Positions 22,001 through 31,380 of a stretch of DNA of 64,000 nucleotides are shown here, in pieces. Position 1 is the first letter of the stretch. The number at the start of each line of letters is the position of its first letter. Position numbers and translations under genes: made by a program. The DNA comes from Morinoia aosen (Eukaryota > Arthropoda > Malacostraca > Amphipoda > Talitridae): contig CM059562.1 of the NCBI GenBank assembly GCA_030386875.1, positions 74,520,095 to 74,584,094 of the forward strand, in the 5' to 3' direction. The notes beneath the pieces are model-generated. The model searched no databases, was not told where the DNA came from, and saw only the letters and a list, made by a program, of their open reading frames with translations.

Positions 22001-22683
22001 GATAATCGATTCCCGAATAATTCTTAGCATTTACCTGAATTTTTCCCACTCTACATTCAAAGGAGCTACAAAACTGATCTGGACATTTTAGGCCAATTGC
22101 TCTACAGCTAGATAATAGATTATAAGTTAGTTTAAGCCTCCCTAACCGCTGCAAAAATAGAGCGTATCGAAGAGAGGAAGGAGGAAGGCACCATTTAGTA
22201 TGGAGATAAGACAATGAGGAATCTATGCTGAAGGGGCATAGAAAAAGTAAGATGAGAAAGAAGTTCATGAAATAAGATAAAAGTTGAAGAAGAAAGTGAG
22301 ATGCCGAAAAACAGGACAGCAGTGAACCGAAAAAAGGTGGTCCTTAAACAAACATAACAAAAAAAACTTTTTCACCAAAAAGGCCTACCTAACTCTCAGC
22401 TCGGGCCCTCACATTTTTCCCCTGGGAGCGCTAATTCCCATAGATACAATAGTTGTATCCCCCTGAGGGGTGCTCTACAGCTTCAAAAGGATCAATTTAA
22501 TGGTTAATTTCTCCAAGCCAACATGTCCTGCAAGCCAATACCTTTGAATGCATCTTCCCAACTAATGATGTCTTCGAAATTCTTCTTGCCTTCTTCGGAT
22601 TCTGTTCTCACTCCCGAGAGGAAGGCCAGGACGAGAGCGATAAAGGCAGCTCCGCTAATGAGTGAAGGTTTACGAAAACCCAT
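12794..22683 (-). CDS. SP2: complete CLIP-domain trypsin-like serine protease, 466 aa, seven exons
   Basis: Coding exons in transcription order: 22542-22683, 19676-19791, 17905-18349, 17227-17335, 16296-16459, 15224-15414, 12794-13027; total 1401 bases in one frame. Residues 1-27 are a signal peptide (hydrophobic AAFIALVLAFLSG). An atypical eight-Cys CLIP domain follows (about 50-90), then a Ser/Thr/Pro/Glu-rich linker of about 120 residues with no Cys, activation after LR213 with new N-terminus IVGG, and a 253-residue S1 domain. Triad His259, Asp312, Ser405; Asp399 gives trypsin-like specificity. GDSGSP replaces GDSGGP, and ITAGS stands at the usual VSWGS. The interchain Cys pair present in SP1 is missing on both sides. 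Intron phases equal those of SP1. Family knowledge predicts a secreted zymogen in a clip-protease cascade; its target is unknown. Confidence 0.95.
13309..13331. repeat. (TA)n microsatellite in SP2 intron
   Basis: About eleven TA dinucleotides in the intron between the last two SP2 exons. Confidence 0.95.
14090..14410 (-). mobile_element. Degraded relative of the 360-bp retroposon
   Basis: Shared islands with copies 1-3 occur in the same order (GTAGGGAAGCTAGAGAG, AAAGAAGTTCAAGG, TACTGAAAAACAGGAC, GGGAGCACCAATTCCCAT). There are many mismatches, so this is an older insertion. Confidence 0.55.
14522..14883 (+). mobile_element. 360-bp retroposon, copy 2 (plus orientation), SP2 intron
   Basis: Starts CCCTCAGGGGGGATACAACC and ends TAATCTAATCTAATC. 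It is flanked by a perfect 12-bp duplication CCAGTCGTAGCT at 14510-14521 and 14884-14895, which fixes both ends. Confidence 0.9.
15224..15414 (-). CDS. SP2 exon with VTGWG
   Basis: The acceptor is CATTTTCAG and the donor CAG/GTAAGA on the minus strand. It encodes VMKAIRLLPN and VRVTGWGGTRPG, then ITDQVCAQDL. At the place of RPICLP it has AIRLLP, with no Cys. Phase 1 in, phase 0 out. Confidence 0.95.
16296..16459 (-). CDS. SP2 catalytic-Asp exon
   Basis: The acceptor is ATTTCACAG. The donor must be TCTG/GTAGGT, because the overlapping GGTAG/GTATAC site would break the frame with the next exon. It encodes FRVSFGLQNKNRNKP, FIEHPNF and MNDIALIR with Asp312. Phase 2 in, phase 1 out. Confidence 0.95.
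17227..17335 (-). CDS. SP2 catalytic-His exon
   Basis: The acceptor lies behind a long T tract (TTTCTTGCGGTAG) and the donor is CT/GTGAGT. It encodes YSEYKYFQCTGSLISPRH followed by VLTAAHC with His259. Phase 1 in, phase 2 out. Confidence 0.96.
17520..17840 (-). mobile_element. Degraded relative of the 360-bp retroposon in SP2 intron
   Basis: Weak but ordered matches to copies 1-3 (TTTAGTATGG, GAACAGAAATGAACCGAAAAAG, AAAGGC..GGCCTACC, CTAATCCCA). The boundaries are blurred and no target duplication is visible. Confidence 0.45.
17905..18349 (-). CDS. SP2 CLIP end, linker and activation-site exon
   Basis: The acceptor is CCTAACAG. The donor TTTG/GTAGGT is chosen over the overlapping AG/GTAAAT because only it joins in frame to YSEYKY. 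It starts DCCCKK (end of CLIP), continues with about 120 residues rich in Ser, Thr, Pro and Glu and free of Cys, and reaches TGSLR/IVGGSYD. Phase 0 in, phase 1 out. Confidence 0.94.
18443..19112. mobile_element. Foldback (palindromic) hAT-like element, copy 1, SP2 intron
   Basis: Two arms of about 330 bases are near-perfect inverted copies around a centre at about 18780 (GGCGACC..GGGCGCC). Ends are GTCAATGTGAAG and CTTCACATTGACC. It matches copy 2 at 22845 in reverse orientation. Flanks AGAAGCTT and AGAAACTC may be a decayed 8-bp duplication. There is no transposase frame, so it is non-autonomous. Confidence 0.88.
19130..19345 (-). mobile_element. Degraded retroposon fragment
   Basis: GGATTAGATTGTTAGC, AGAAAGAAAGTTTAGCATAG, ACAGTAAGTTAGGTAGAAAG and GGTCAGCAATGGCTC match the tail half of the 360-bp family with many changes. 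It abuts the foldback element. Confidence 0.45.
19676..19791 (-). CDS. SP2 CLIP-domain exon
   Basis: The acceptor is TTTTTGCAG and the donor GAG/GTGAGC. It encodes LPCFCDLPNCAPLTECHRLL and VVRYVDCPDRNE; with DCCCKK of the next exon this gives eight cysteines instead of the usual six. Phase 1 in, phase 0 out. Confidence 0.92.
19915..20600 (-). mobile_element. Clustered remnants of the retroposon family in SP2 intron 1
   Basis: Scattered short matches (CTCACC..CTGGGGGCGCCAGT at about 20110-20150; CGGAGCGCCAATTCTCAT at about 20597) look like very old copies. Assignment is by eye and uncertain. Confidence 0.3.
21491..22035. mobile_element. Inverted-repeat MITE with perfect 8-bp target duplication
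   Basis: The left arm from 21491 (GGTTAATGTTGAGGATTATT) to about 21620 is the inverted, diverged copy of about 21905-22035. TGAATTTT occurs directly before 21491 and directly after 22035. Arms share CTATGCACTTTCCGTCGTAA. The interior has a further direct copy of arm sequence at about 21740-21830. An 8-bp duplication fits hAT-type insertion. No coding capacity. Confidence 0.85.
22110..22470 (-). mobile_element. 360-bp retroposon, copy 3 (minus orientation), SP2 intron 1
   Basis: Flanked by a perfect 12-bp duplication TGCTCTACAGCT (22098-22109 and 22471-22482). It is nearly identical to copy 2 in reverse complement, so it is a relatively young insertion. It lies 72 bases past the SP2 first-exon donor. 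Confidence 0.9.
22542..22683 (-). CDS. SP2 first coding exon (signal peptide)
   Basis: ATG at 22683-22681 opens MGFRKPSLISG, then the hydrophobic core AAFIALVLAFLSG and an acidic start of the mature chain (TESEEGKK). The donor AAAG/GTATTG leaves phase 1, exactly fitting the CLIP exon (AC CTT CCA TGC). The minus-strand sequence just upstream (TTTTTATTGCAG) looks like an acceptor, so a non-coding 5' exon probably lies further up. Confidence 0.92.
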
Positions 22684-22844
22684 CTCGCCCGAATGCTATA
22701 GATAAATAGAATGACAGCCTGCAATAAAAATTCCACGTTGGAAGCTAAACAGAGTGCAATAAAATTATTCACAACTTCAGGTAAAATGGCACAAATTTTT
22801 TAGAGCTTTCTTAACATGAATCCCCGGTAGCTAGAACATGATTA

Positions 22845-23519
22845 GGTCAATGTGAAGTTTCATGCAATCACGGAAAATAATAATGCCGATCCCAGGAATC
22901 ACTAAAGGAACACATTTCAGAACGTTTTACACGAATGACATTCTGCTCGCTGATGCGTTATTTTCGAATAATTGAACTTTGAAGTTGGCCTTGGCGCCAA
23001 AGGAAGCGAGCGCGTGAAACGGAATTTAATTAATAACGGAAGCTATTACAAACGTAAAGAGGTTGGGTCGTGAGGGGGAGGCACAGTTCTTCTAGCGAAA
23101 ATTATAAATAAAGCTTCTAACCCACCCATTAGGGTGACGACCGCAATCTTGTTGACATCGGGTCCAAAATGGCGGCGCCCATGGTGGTCGCCATGTTAGA
23201 CCCGATGTAAACAAGATTGCGGTCGTCACCCTAATGGGTGGTTTAGAAGCTTTATTTATACTTTTCACTAAAAGAACTGTGGCTACCCCTCACGACCCAA
23301 CCTCTTTACGTTTGTAATAGGGGGTTAGCTTCCGTTTTTAATTGAATTACGCTCGCTTCCTATGGCGCGGGAAGGCCAACTTCAAAGTTCAATTATTCGA
23401 AAATAACGCATCAGCGAGCAGAATGTCATTCCTATAAAACGTTCTTAAATGGGTTCCTTTAGTGATTGTTTGGAATATAATTATCAATTTCCGTGATTGC
23501 ATGAAACTTCACATTGACC
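22845..23519. mobile_element. Foldback hAT-like element, copy 2, upstream of SP2
   Basis: Ends GGTCAATGTG and CACATTGACC lie between perfect 8-bp duplications CATGATTA (22837-22844 and 23520-23527). The two arms differ at fixed places, and this copy carries them in the opposite order to copy 1, so the two insertions are inverted relative to each other. It sits 162 bases upstream of the SP2 ATG, probably in a 5' UTR intron or promoter. Confidence 0.93.
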
Positions 23520-23527
23520 CATGATTA

Positions 23528-26200
23528 TTTCGGGGCGCACGCCCTTTGACGCAATTAGAATAATGGGCAATCTAAGTGAAGGAATCACGTTTGGTGTTCG
23601 AACAAGGGAATTTCTGAAAATTATGAAACTTTAACCATCAGATTATCTACAGCGCTCTTTAACGAGCTCGCTTACACTGCATCAGAAGGATTCACAGCGC
23701 GTAGATGAATATATGGGCTACATGCCTCTTCCTATTTTAATAGCAAATTAACCTACATCAATTCAATAAGTTGTTAACCGTTAATCATAACCTATCTAAG
23801 TCTGCCGTGTAAAACAGTGAATTTAAATTCTAAAACATGCTTGCAAACTGAAAACCATCCTAACAACCGACCGCGTCTAATTTCTGTTCCGAGAAAAGAC
23901 ACCAAGATTGGAGAAAACGACAACGAACCCAATGACACAACGAAACAAGAATAATCCCCAAAGGCTAGAAATGCTCAAGTACCATAAATGGAGAGTCATG
24001 ATGACGTTGCAAACAAGTAACCGACGATGACGGCAAGGAAGCGAGGCGATGTCATTAATGAAGTCGAATAAACTAGAGTTCGCAGAACTAAATGTTGGCA
24101 CGAAACCGTGCTATTACCAAGAAATCTAGTGTACCCAGTCCTGCCGTAGCATTAACCGTAAAGCGGTTAGATTGTAATGGGCCTCTATCTAGAGTTCTAG
24201 GTTAATTAAATCCTGTACAGAACGCAGTACGATCGCGGGAGTTTATTGTGGCGCAATTATTACCAAGTTGAGATACTGTTACATTTACTGCGCTGCCAAG
24301 TTTCTTGAGTTCCTGAATCTCGATCATTAATAAAAGAAAGACTCCAATTCTAATCGGAGCTTACGAAGACGAGCATTTCAAATGCAAACAACTAAGTCTC
24401 CAACGGCTCGACTACACTCACATCTCACAAATACGAAGGCACCTAGAAGTCACGAAACCACTTAGCAAATATAGCTATAATTCCGCTCAACTTCCCTCAA
24501 CCAAGAAATAGAAACGAGATTAAATTGGACTACATTTGACAAGTTCAATGTTAACACAGCAATAATTACACCCAATAACATCTCACCACAAGCTTTGTAT
24601 CTGAATGACAATCGGTGAAATGCTGTGTACCGAATTTGTTTCGCATCAGAAATGTTGCCAGTTGAAATAAAGATACAAAGATTTCTGAAAATATCAATTT
24701 TAAAACCCATGCTGTCTATAACATCACCGGTATAAAAGTGCAGTTGTTGTCAACGAATTTAAAAATTAAATAATAATGAAGAACTATAATTAAAATTTTT
24801 ACACTCTTTCATGGCAAAATTTTACTTCGTTTAATCTTCGCAGACTTCATTTGTGTACAATCAAACATTGGTTACTATCAGCTGTTAGAAATGATCAGTA
24901 GCTGAGAATTATCATCAGACGAGCATTCTCTTCCTCTGGTTAATCCTCTTTTTGTATGGAAAACATTTCGCCCCCATTAAAGGGGAAAATGAGCGCTCTA
25001 TAAGCCCTCCGAATGTAAAAAAGTTTCAGTCGATTACTTGTCTGTATTAAATCAAGGTATCTCTAACTTTGATTTAATTTATTCGTTCTAAATTTCACAT
25101 AGTATTTGTTTCAATTAGCATTTTAACTTCTGGTGCTTTTTCAGCAGTTCCACAAGTTACACTGTGCAGAAAATTTCAGCTTTTAAAAAGTACACGTTAC
25201 GTTTAAACCTGTTTCGTAATAAAAAAAGTGTCCTAATTCTGACTTTATTCCTCCACAGGCACCATTTCCCTGTACAACGAAACATATGTTACTTGCAATA
25301 TTGTAGGCTTGTTTTAGGAAACGAAGTTTCCGGAGCAAGTAAGCAGCAACAGTCCGGTGTATGCGCTGAGTGGAGGCCTCATTCTCAAACAATTTACGAT
25401 GTTGTAGCAATGCAGCAGCAACTCAAGTTCCTCCAACGACTAGTCTACGCTGTACGTTATTTTTTAGACTAAAATTCCAAAAAAATCCCATAAATGTACC
25501 ATCGAAAAAGTTAATTGGTTCAGTTTTACGTAACCTTATGTTCTGGATGGGCATGTCAATCTGGATAGAGCATGTCATTCTTCTTTACTTATGAGGAGCT
25601 CGTTTGCTCCGAGTCTACCAGTTCATATTTTAGGTTCCCCAGTGAAGCTTAGCGTATTAGGGAGGCGGATGTATTGGGTGCACTTAAATCATCGGTATTT
25701 CCCAAGATATTGCTGTCTATATTGTACTGTAATTGTACGCATCAAGAGAAAAATTATGAAAATTAAAATACAAACTATAGAAAATAACACTAAGACTAGG
25801 AGCAATCCAATTTCGATTGTAATTATAGTTGTATGAAATAGGGATAACATATAAACATGAAAATACGAAAGTTTAAAAATGTGCCTCTGTAAGAATAGAA
25901 ATTAGAGAAACATGCGTACATGAAAATATTTTTTCCTTATTACTCACTCCACAAGCCATTTTACTGTTATTTTATATTGTATGTTTATATTGTTAGGAAG
26001 TCAAATCCGAATCCAATCATGAGTACTTGGCCTCTACACTAGAGCTAAGCGTCGGAGTAAAGTACAAATTATGAAACCCTGTTATTTCCCTACATCTCAA
26101 CACACTGTAATTTATTATATCAAATTCTTGAAATGTGAAATTGACTCTTATCCCGGGTTTTAGAAAACGCATTACATGACATCAACTTCTAAGTTTTATC
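23528..26200. other. No supported feature
   Basis: Short frames here are AT-rich in codon use and lack matching splice sites. I see no exon, RNA gene or ordered repeat. Confidence 0.4.
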
Positions 26201-26210
26201 GTGTTTCGGG

Positions 26211-26476
26211 ATGATCAGCAAAAGATTGTACGGCTGTAGTCTGCTTTTTGTTTTCTCGAGGTCCATGAGCGTCACTTTCTTTGTAGGAAAATGTCAATCT
26301 TCAGAGAAGGAAGTTTGTCATCGAGAAGGAACACAAACAGCAGAAGCATTAAGAATTTTTTGCCAGCGCGACCGAGACGCTTTCAAAACTTTGGTCGAAA
26401 CCAATCTCGTGAAGCGGTAGAAGGCGTTTCAGGAGGTCCCGTCGAGGAAGCGGCTCTCGGTTTATTTCTTAAGTGA
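26211..26476 (+). other. Weak exon-like island
   Basis: A fair acceptor (CTTTCTTTGTAG at about 26287) is followed by two overlapping open frames. One reads KCQSSEKEVCHREGTQTAEA and closes after VKR or could splice at GTAGAA; the other ends in GGPVEEAALGLFLK. I cannot choose between them and neither was recognised. Confidence 0.2.
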
Positions 26477-26479
26477 CGA

Positions 26480-28985
26480 AGTTGTTTGCCGGAATTCTTA
26501 ATGCCCTTGCAAATTTTAATTTAGGATAAAACGATATGAAGTAAAGCGAGAGCAGCTCATTGCTTCGAAATTTTTATCTGGCTGCTCCCAGAGCGCACGG
26601 CTCTATGGAATAGCGAGTGTTACGTTATGGCACCCTGGTCGGAGGTTTGCTGCTTCTGTTCAGGAATTTTTTAATGATTTAGACCTCCGAGTTAGTGGGT
26701 TCAGTGCGTTGATCTCCACAGACACTTAAGGTATCACACGTCCGTCTGTCAACCGTTTTGGTTCAAAGACTTCGCGTACTTGTGGCTGTCATAACGTAAT
26801 AATTAGTTTTATTTTATCTAAGGTTTAATATTTTAAAGGCTGAAGAATTGAGAAATTTTTTCTATGCGATAATTTTAATCTCCGCAAAACCGCTACGACC
26901 CTATTTCAAGGAGAAAAGTCTGTATTCATTATGCACTCTTGGAACGCTCCACTGATCAAAATTATATACGATTTCCAAGGCTATTTTTACAGAAACGAAA
27001 TTCAATTTCACCCAATGAAATTCAACTCAGCACGAATTAAATTTAACTCAGCATAAATGAAACTCAAATTTCACACCACTAAATTTGATTTCACAAAATG
27101 GAAAATTTTTTTTTACATAATCTCATATTCATAATACAATAAAAAAAATCGTGAAAACACAAGCGGAATTGAACCGTGAGCTTTGGATACAGTGAGACTT
27201 TGGTACCTATTGTTAGCTGATGAATATCCAAAATATGCAAAGTTAAAAGCATGCAGTTCCCAGCTTGTCAAAGTGTGGGCCAATCACCAAAAAAGTGTAC
27301 ATGTAGTAGTAACATAAATACATACCCAGTACATGAAATTTACATATTTATCATGTTGAGGATTGTCATATGTATACGTTTTTAACAAAATTTTAAAAAA
27401 CCCTAAGGTAGAAATCATGTGCATTTGATGTTTAAATGTATATTTTTTAAGTGCATTGCATTATTTTCAAATTAAACGACCATTATTCAACACTAATATA
27501 CACTATTTGAGGTTTTCGTTTTTATACAATGGAACATTTGCCTATACAAATTTCATTCACATAAGCTAAAGAGACCGTTCTAGACCTTTTTTCAGCCAAT
27601 AAAATGTCCAAATAATACAAAAGCATGAAAATATTCATTTCTCTTTTTTTGTTTATTTCTACAGTAACACTGAGGTGTACTCGGAAATAATTACGTTAAC
27701 TTAGATTGCAAAAAAAAAATTATTCTTCATATGTGCAAGCTTCTACATATGTTTAAAGCGATCATAAAACAATTTAGGTTATTAATTTTCATAGTGTTAT
27801 TTTGATATTAGTATAATCCAATGAATTTTCATTTTGGTGAAATTGAATTTAATTTGTATGAAGTTGAATTTCATTTGTATGAAATTGAACTCCGTTTGTA
27901 TGAGATTAAATACAGTTTGTATGAAGTTGAATTTATTTTTTATGAAGTTGAACTTCGTATGAGTAAAATAGACTCAAAAATGGCATAGTTCAACGTCCAT
28001 GTCGCTCATATAACGCTGATCAGGCTCAATTTTATTTGTGCAATTTTTCTTTGGAAAAACGTATTAGGTCACATCGCGTTCACTTTCTTTTAAATTATGA
28101 GTCAGTCTGGTTTTATGAGGAATTAAATTCTCAGTTAAATGGTTTCTTATGTAAAATATTTTTCAAAAAGACTTTGATAATTTAAACGTAAAAAGTAACA
28201 CTTCATGACATCAGGAGAAAACAAATGCCTTAAAGGTTAAGGCAGTCTTCCAGCTTCGAGTAACTGTTTAGAAGCGAGTTGAGGGCGGTCTCATAATTCT
28301 CCGAGTCACAAAACAAGAGACGTACGAGTATGTATCGCTATACGGAACGGAAAAACGAGGCAACAGCTCAGAAATGTTTCCGGACCTGAATGTAGGAACC
28401 GTTTCTAATTACGGCCAATCCATCTCAGCGTTGACTCCCTCTACACATGTCGAGTCCTCCTGACGTGGCCAGGATTTGCCGCGACTGTGTGCAAAAAATT
28501 TTGCTCATGCAATGAAGAGGAAAAAATTTGCTCTGATGAAGGGAGCTTGTATATTTTTGAAGCAAATTTTGCTTAGTTTCTGCTTGCGAGTTGAGAAATA
28601 AATAACGCCGGAGTTAGAGTAAACTCACCGGCGAACTTGCAGGAAATTTTTCTTAATAATCTTTTGAGCTACATTGCAGCCAAGATGACGCAACAAAAGA
28701 AAATTGGGTTGAAAACATTTCGTGCAGCCTTCACTTCTCCCCGGACTCTAATTAACTGCGAAGCGTTAGATAGTTTAGAGAGCGTGAGGGGTGAAAGGTA
28801 AATATGGTGGGAGTTCTTTGGCGAATAGATATTATATAAAAGCTCCCTCATTTTTCCATGGTAAAAAGAAATATTCCTTATTTAACAATGATCAATATTA
28901 TTCAGTTATCATTTACTGTACTAGGGATTTGAATAGTGGATGTGTTCTCAATATAAGGGAAAACGCATACGAAACCAGTTCATTT
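26480..28985. other. No further gene recognised
   Basis: Apart from the inverted-motif segment noted separately, this stretch is AT-rich and without convincing exons on either strand. Confidence 0.4.
26998..27965. repeat. AT-rich segment bounded by inverted short-motif arrays
   Basis: At 26998-27090 the motif GAAATTCAATTTCACCC/AATGAAATTCAAC recurs. At about 27830-27965 its reverse complement recurs about six times as TTTGTATGAAGTTGAATTT. The arrangement resembles a decayed transposon with terminal arrays, but low complexity could produce it. Confidence 0.4.
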
Positions 28986-29339
28986 TTATTTGATAAGCAA
29001 CAAAATATTAATTTTCCTAACATTATGGGGGCTGTTAACGAGGTTCGTATTTTCGCACACAACCCGTTCCCACTCGTCGAAAACGTTGGGATTCTCATCG
29101 AAATATGGAAGAATGTATTGCCCTGGCTTTCTGCATTCAAAACTTCTGTTCTTTGAATAAACATCGTAGCGATAAGGCATAGACGCTTCACTTTCTGTTG
29201 GTAACACAAGCTTTGTTTCAGTATAACATATTTGTGTAGTCCTGAACTGGGGACCTATTACTTTTCCAATGAGCCCGTAATGGAAAAATTTTTTTGCGTG
29301 CCCTCTTACTTTTATTTTCATACATGTTCCTTGAAACAT
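28986..29339 (-). CDS. Uncharacterised Cys-containing reading frame (single exon or terminal exon)
   Basis: This is a 117-codon minus frame. The convincing part starts after a possible acceptor (CCCCAGTTCAG, about 29250) with TTQICYTETKLVLPTESEAS, and continues with FECRKPGQYILPYFDENP and VFDEWERVVCENTNLV; it ends LLLIK with a stop overlapping AATAAA. The mix of charged and aromatic residues and even amino-acid use look coding, but codons are not G/C-biased as in the SP exons. No family recognised. Confidence 0.4.
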   Translation of the reverse strand: MFQGTCMKIKVRGHAKKFFHYGLIGKVIGPQFRTTQICYTETKLVLPTESEASMPYRYDVYSKNRSFECRKPGQYILPYFDENPNVFDEWERVVCENTNLVNSPHNVRKINILLLIK

Positions 29340-30485
29340 TCAATTAAGACTGTTTTGAAAGAACGTAACTTTCTCGCACGTTTCACTTTGTGAATTCAGA
29401 GTCAGATCTCAAGAACTACAACTCCTACTTCAGTTTGCAGCTTAAGCCACCGCCACACTTCACACCTGAAATTCTCTAGAGACGATCAGAAAAAACACAC
29501 TGTCATCATCCCACTTTTGCGCGCGCAAGGTAACTTATTATGCGTATAGGATCCGCAGAAATGACATCGGAAATATCACATATCCGAATCCATCAAATAC
29601 TGCGCAAACATGTTTGCAGCGAGTGTTTGGGCTAGCCAGCGCGGTTGCACACGTTACTGGCAGATCCTCGGAATACAGGCACAAAATGAGCATGCCCGGA
29701 GCTCCTATTTCTGGAATCATCAGATTGAAGGATCCAACCTCGGGTCATAGATAGAGATTAAGCACCATTATTAAAGGAAGAGCGAGGATTTTTTCTTACT
29801 TATGATGGACTTCCAATGAATAAAATGCTTGACACTTTTGGGAATTGAACATTGTTGAAATCGAAAGAATGTTTTTCATTTTCCTAATGCTTATACAAAA
29901 ACACGCGATAGCCTGATCTTCCTTCCCGCAATTTCTGTACTCGTCATTGCGTATCGATAAACATCATCTCGTCTCTCCAATGCAACACACAAAGCAGTCT
30001 TTACATTATTATTTGCATACTAAATTATTATTGTCATAAGACGGTCTTTCATCTTTGAAATTGTTCAATTCTATTTGCACTAATACGGCCTATTTATGAG
30101 CTCATTTAACGCTGAATGATTCGAATATTCTTTACACTCATTTCGGAAAACCTCTGATCTTCGAGAATCTAAATGACGATGTGAAATTCACTCCATATTT
30201 TTCTAGAAAAGAAATTACCAAAAAGAATTTTGCAGATACCTCGGTGAGAAGACGTGTTGTTTAGTTGAGTTATTCAACCAATAATTTATTATTCTCCATT
30301 CCGCAATTATTTCATTGTAGCTAATTCTTTTTTCAAAATGCTCCTAAGTAATATGTTTCCTCAACACATCAAGCCTCAATATCAACATCCAATTCACCTT
30401 GGAATCAAAGGACAATGTGTGTGTTCCGTACGTTGATATTTTGATCAACCGTCACGGAGATGTCAGGTTGTCGTTCAATGTAAAC

Positions 30486-30806
30486 TGTAAATCTACGAGC
30501 ACATGGTGTTTCCTAGACTTCTCTGCCATCATCCTCTGTTCTAGTTAAATGGTGGGGGTGAATTTATCTGTCAACGAGAGTCTGACGTGAGCTGAAAATT
30601 TACGAACACATGGTGTTTCTCAGACTTCTCAGCTATCATCCTCTGTTCTAATTAAATGGTGGGAGTGAATTTATCTGTCAACGAGAGTCTGACGTGAGCT
30701 GAAAATTTACGAACACATGGTGTTTCTCAGACTTCTCAGCTATCATCCTCTGTTCTAATTAAATGGTGGGGGTCAATTTCGTCTGTCAACGAGAGTCTGT
30801 GGATAC
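30486..30806 (+). repeat. Three tandem copies of a 107-bp unit
   Basis: Copies begin at about 30486, 30593 and 30700. Each contains ACATGGTGTTTCTCAGACTT and ATCATCCTCTGTTCTAATTA and ends GAGAGTCTGACGTGAGCT. The last copy breaks off after GAGAGTCTG. Confidence 0.92.
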
Positions 30807-31234
30807 GTTGGAGGAGAGAATCAATTAAGTGCATTTCGAAGAATGATCGCCATTTAGATATTCCGCTACTGTAGAAAGCTAATAATTTTTTGGTATGTTA
30901 ATACGAAAACTCATTCAAAAATATTTTAAAAAGTTTAAAAGATTCGAGTAATAAATGTTTCAAGTATTTATCAATTATTTTTTCCCCCAAAAGCTTCACA
31001 AGAGGATCCAGTAAATCCATTTTCGTCCCTGATGACGGCTGAAGCAAATTCAGGCGCCAGCATAGACATAGAAACTATATCTTTTAGCTGCATCCCATTG
31101 AATAAATTTGGAAGAAAACGACAGAGCTGTTTTCTGTTTGATTTTTATATTATCGCTGTGTAGATTATGACGTTACCTTAGTTAGGGAGAGTGGCTGCAA
31201 GTAAATGACGTCCTTGTCAGAAAATTTTGGAAAA

Positions 31235-31380
31235 AAATAATTTTTACTACCTAACCTCACTCAGAATGTGAAAACAAAATTTTCACTGCTTAACTTTCAC
31301 TCACAATAGGAAAATTTAATTTTCCCTGCCTAATCATTACATGCAATGTGAAAGCATAATTTTTACGTAGTAATAATTCA
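31235..31380. repeat. Degenerate tandem repeat of about 50 bp
   Basis: About three diverged copies of CACTCAGAATGTGAAAACA..TTTTTACT/TTTTCACTGCTTAAC. No coding content. Confidence 0.55.

Noticed and set aside
25164..25472. Overlapping frames on both strands
   Set aside because: No splice context and neither frame has a composition distinct from the background.
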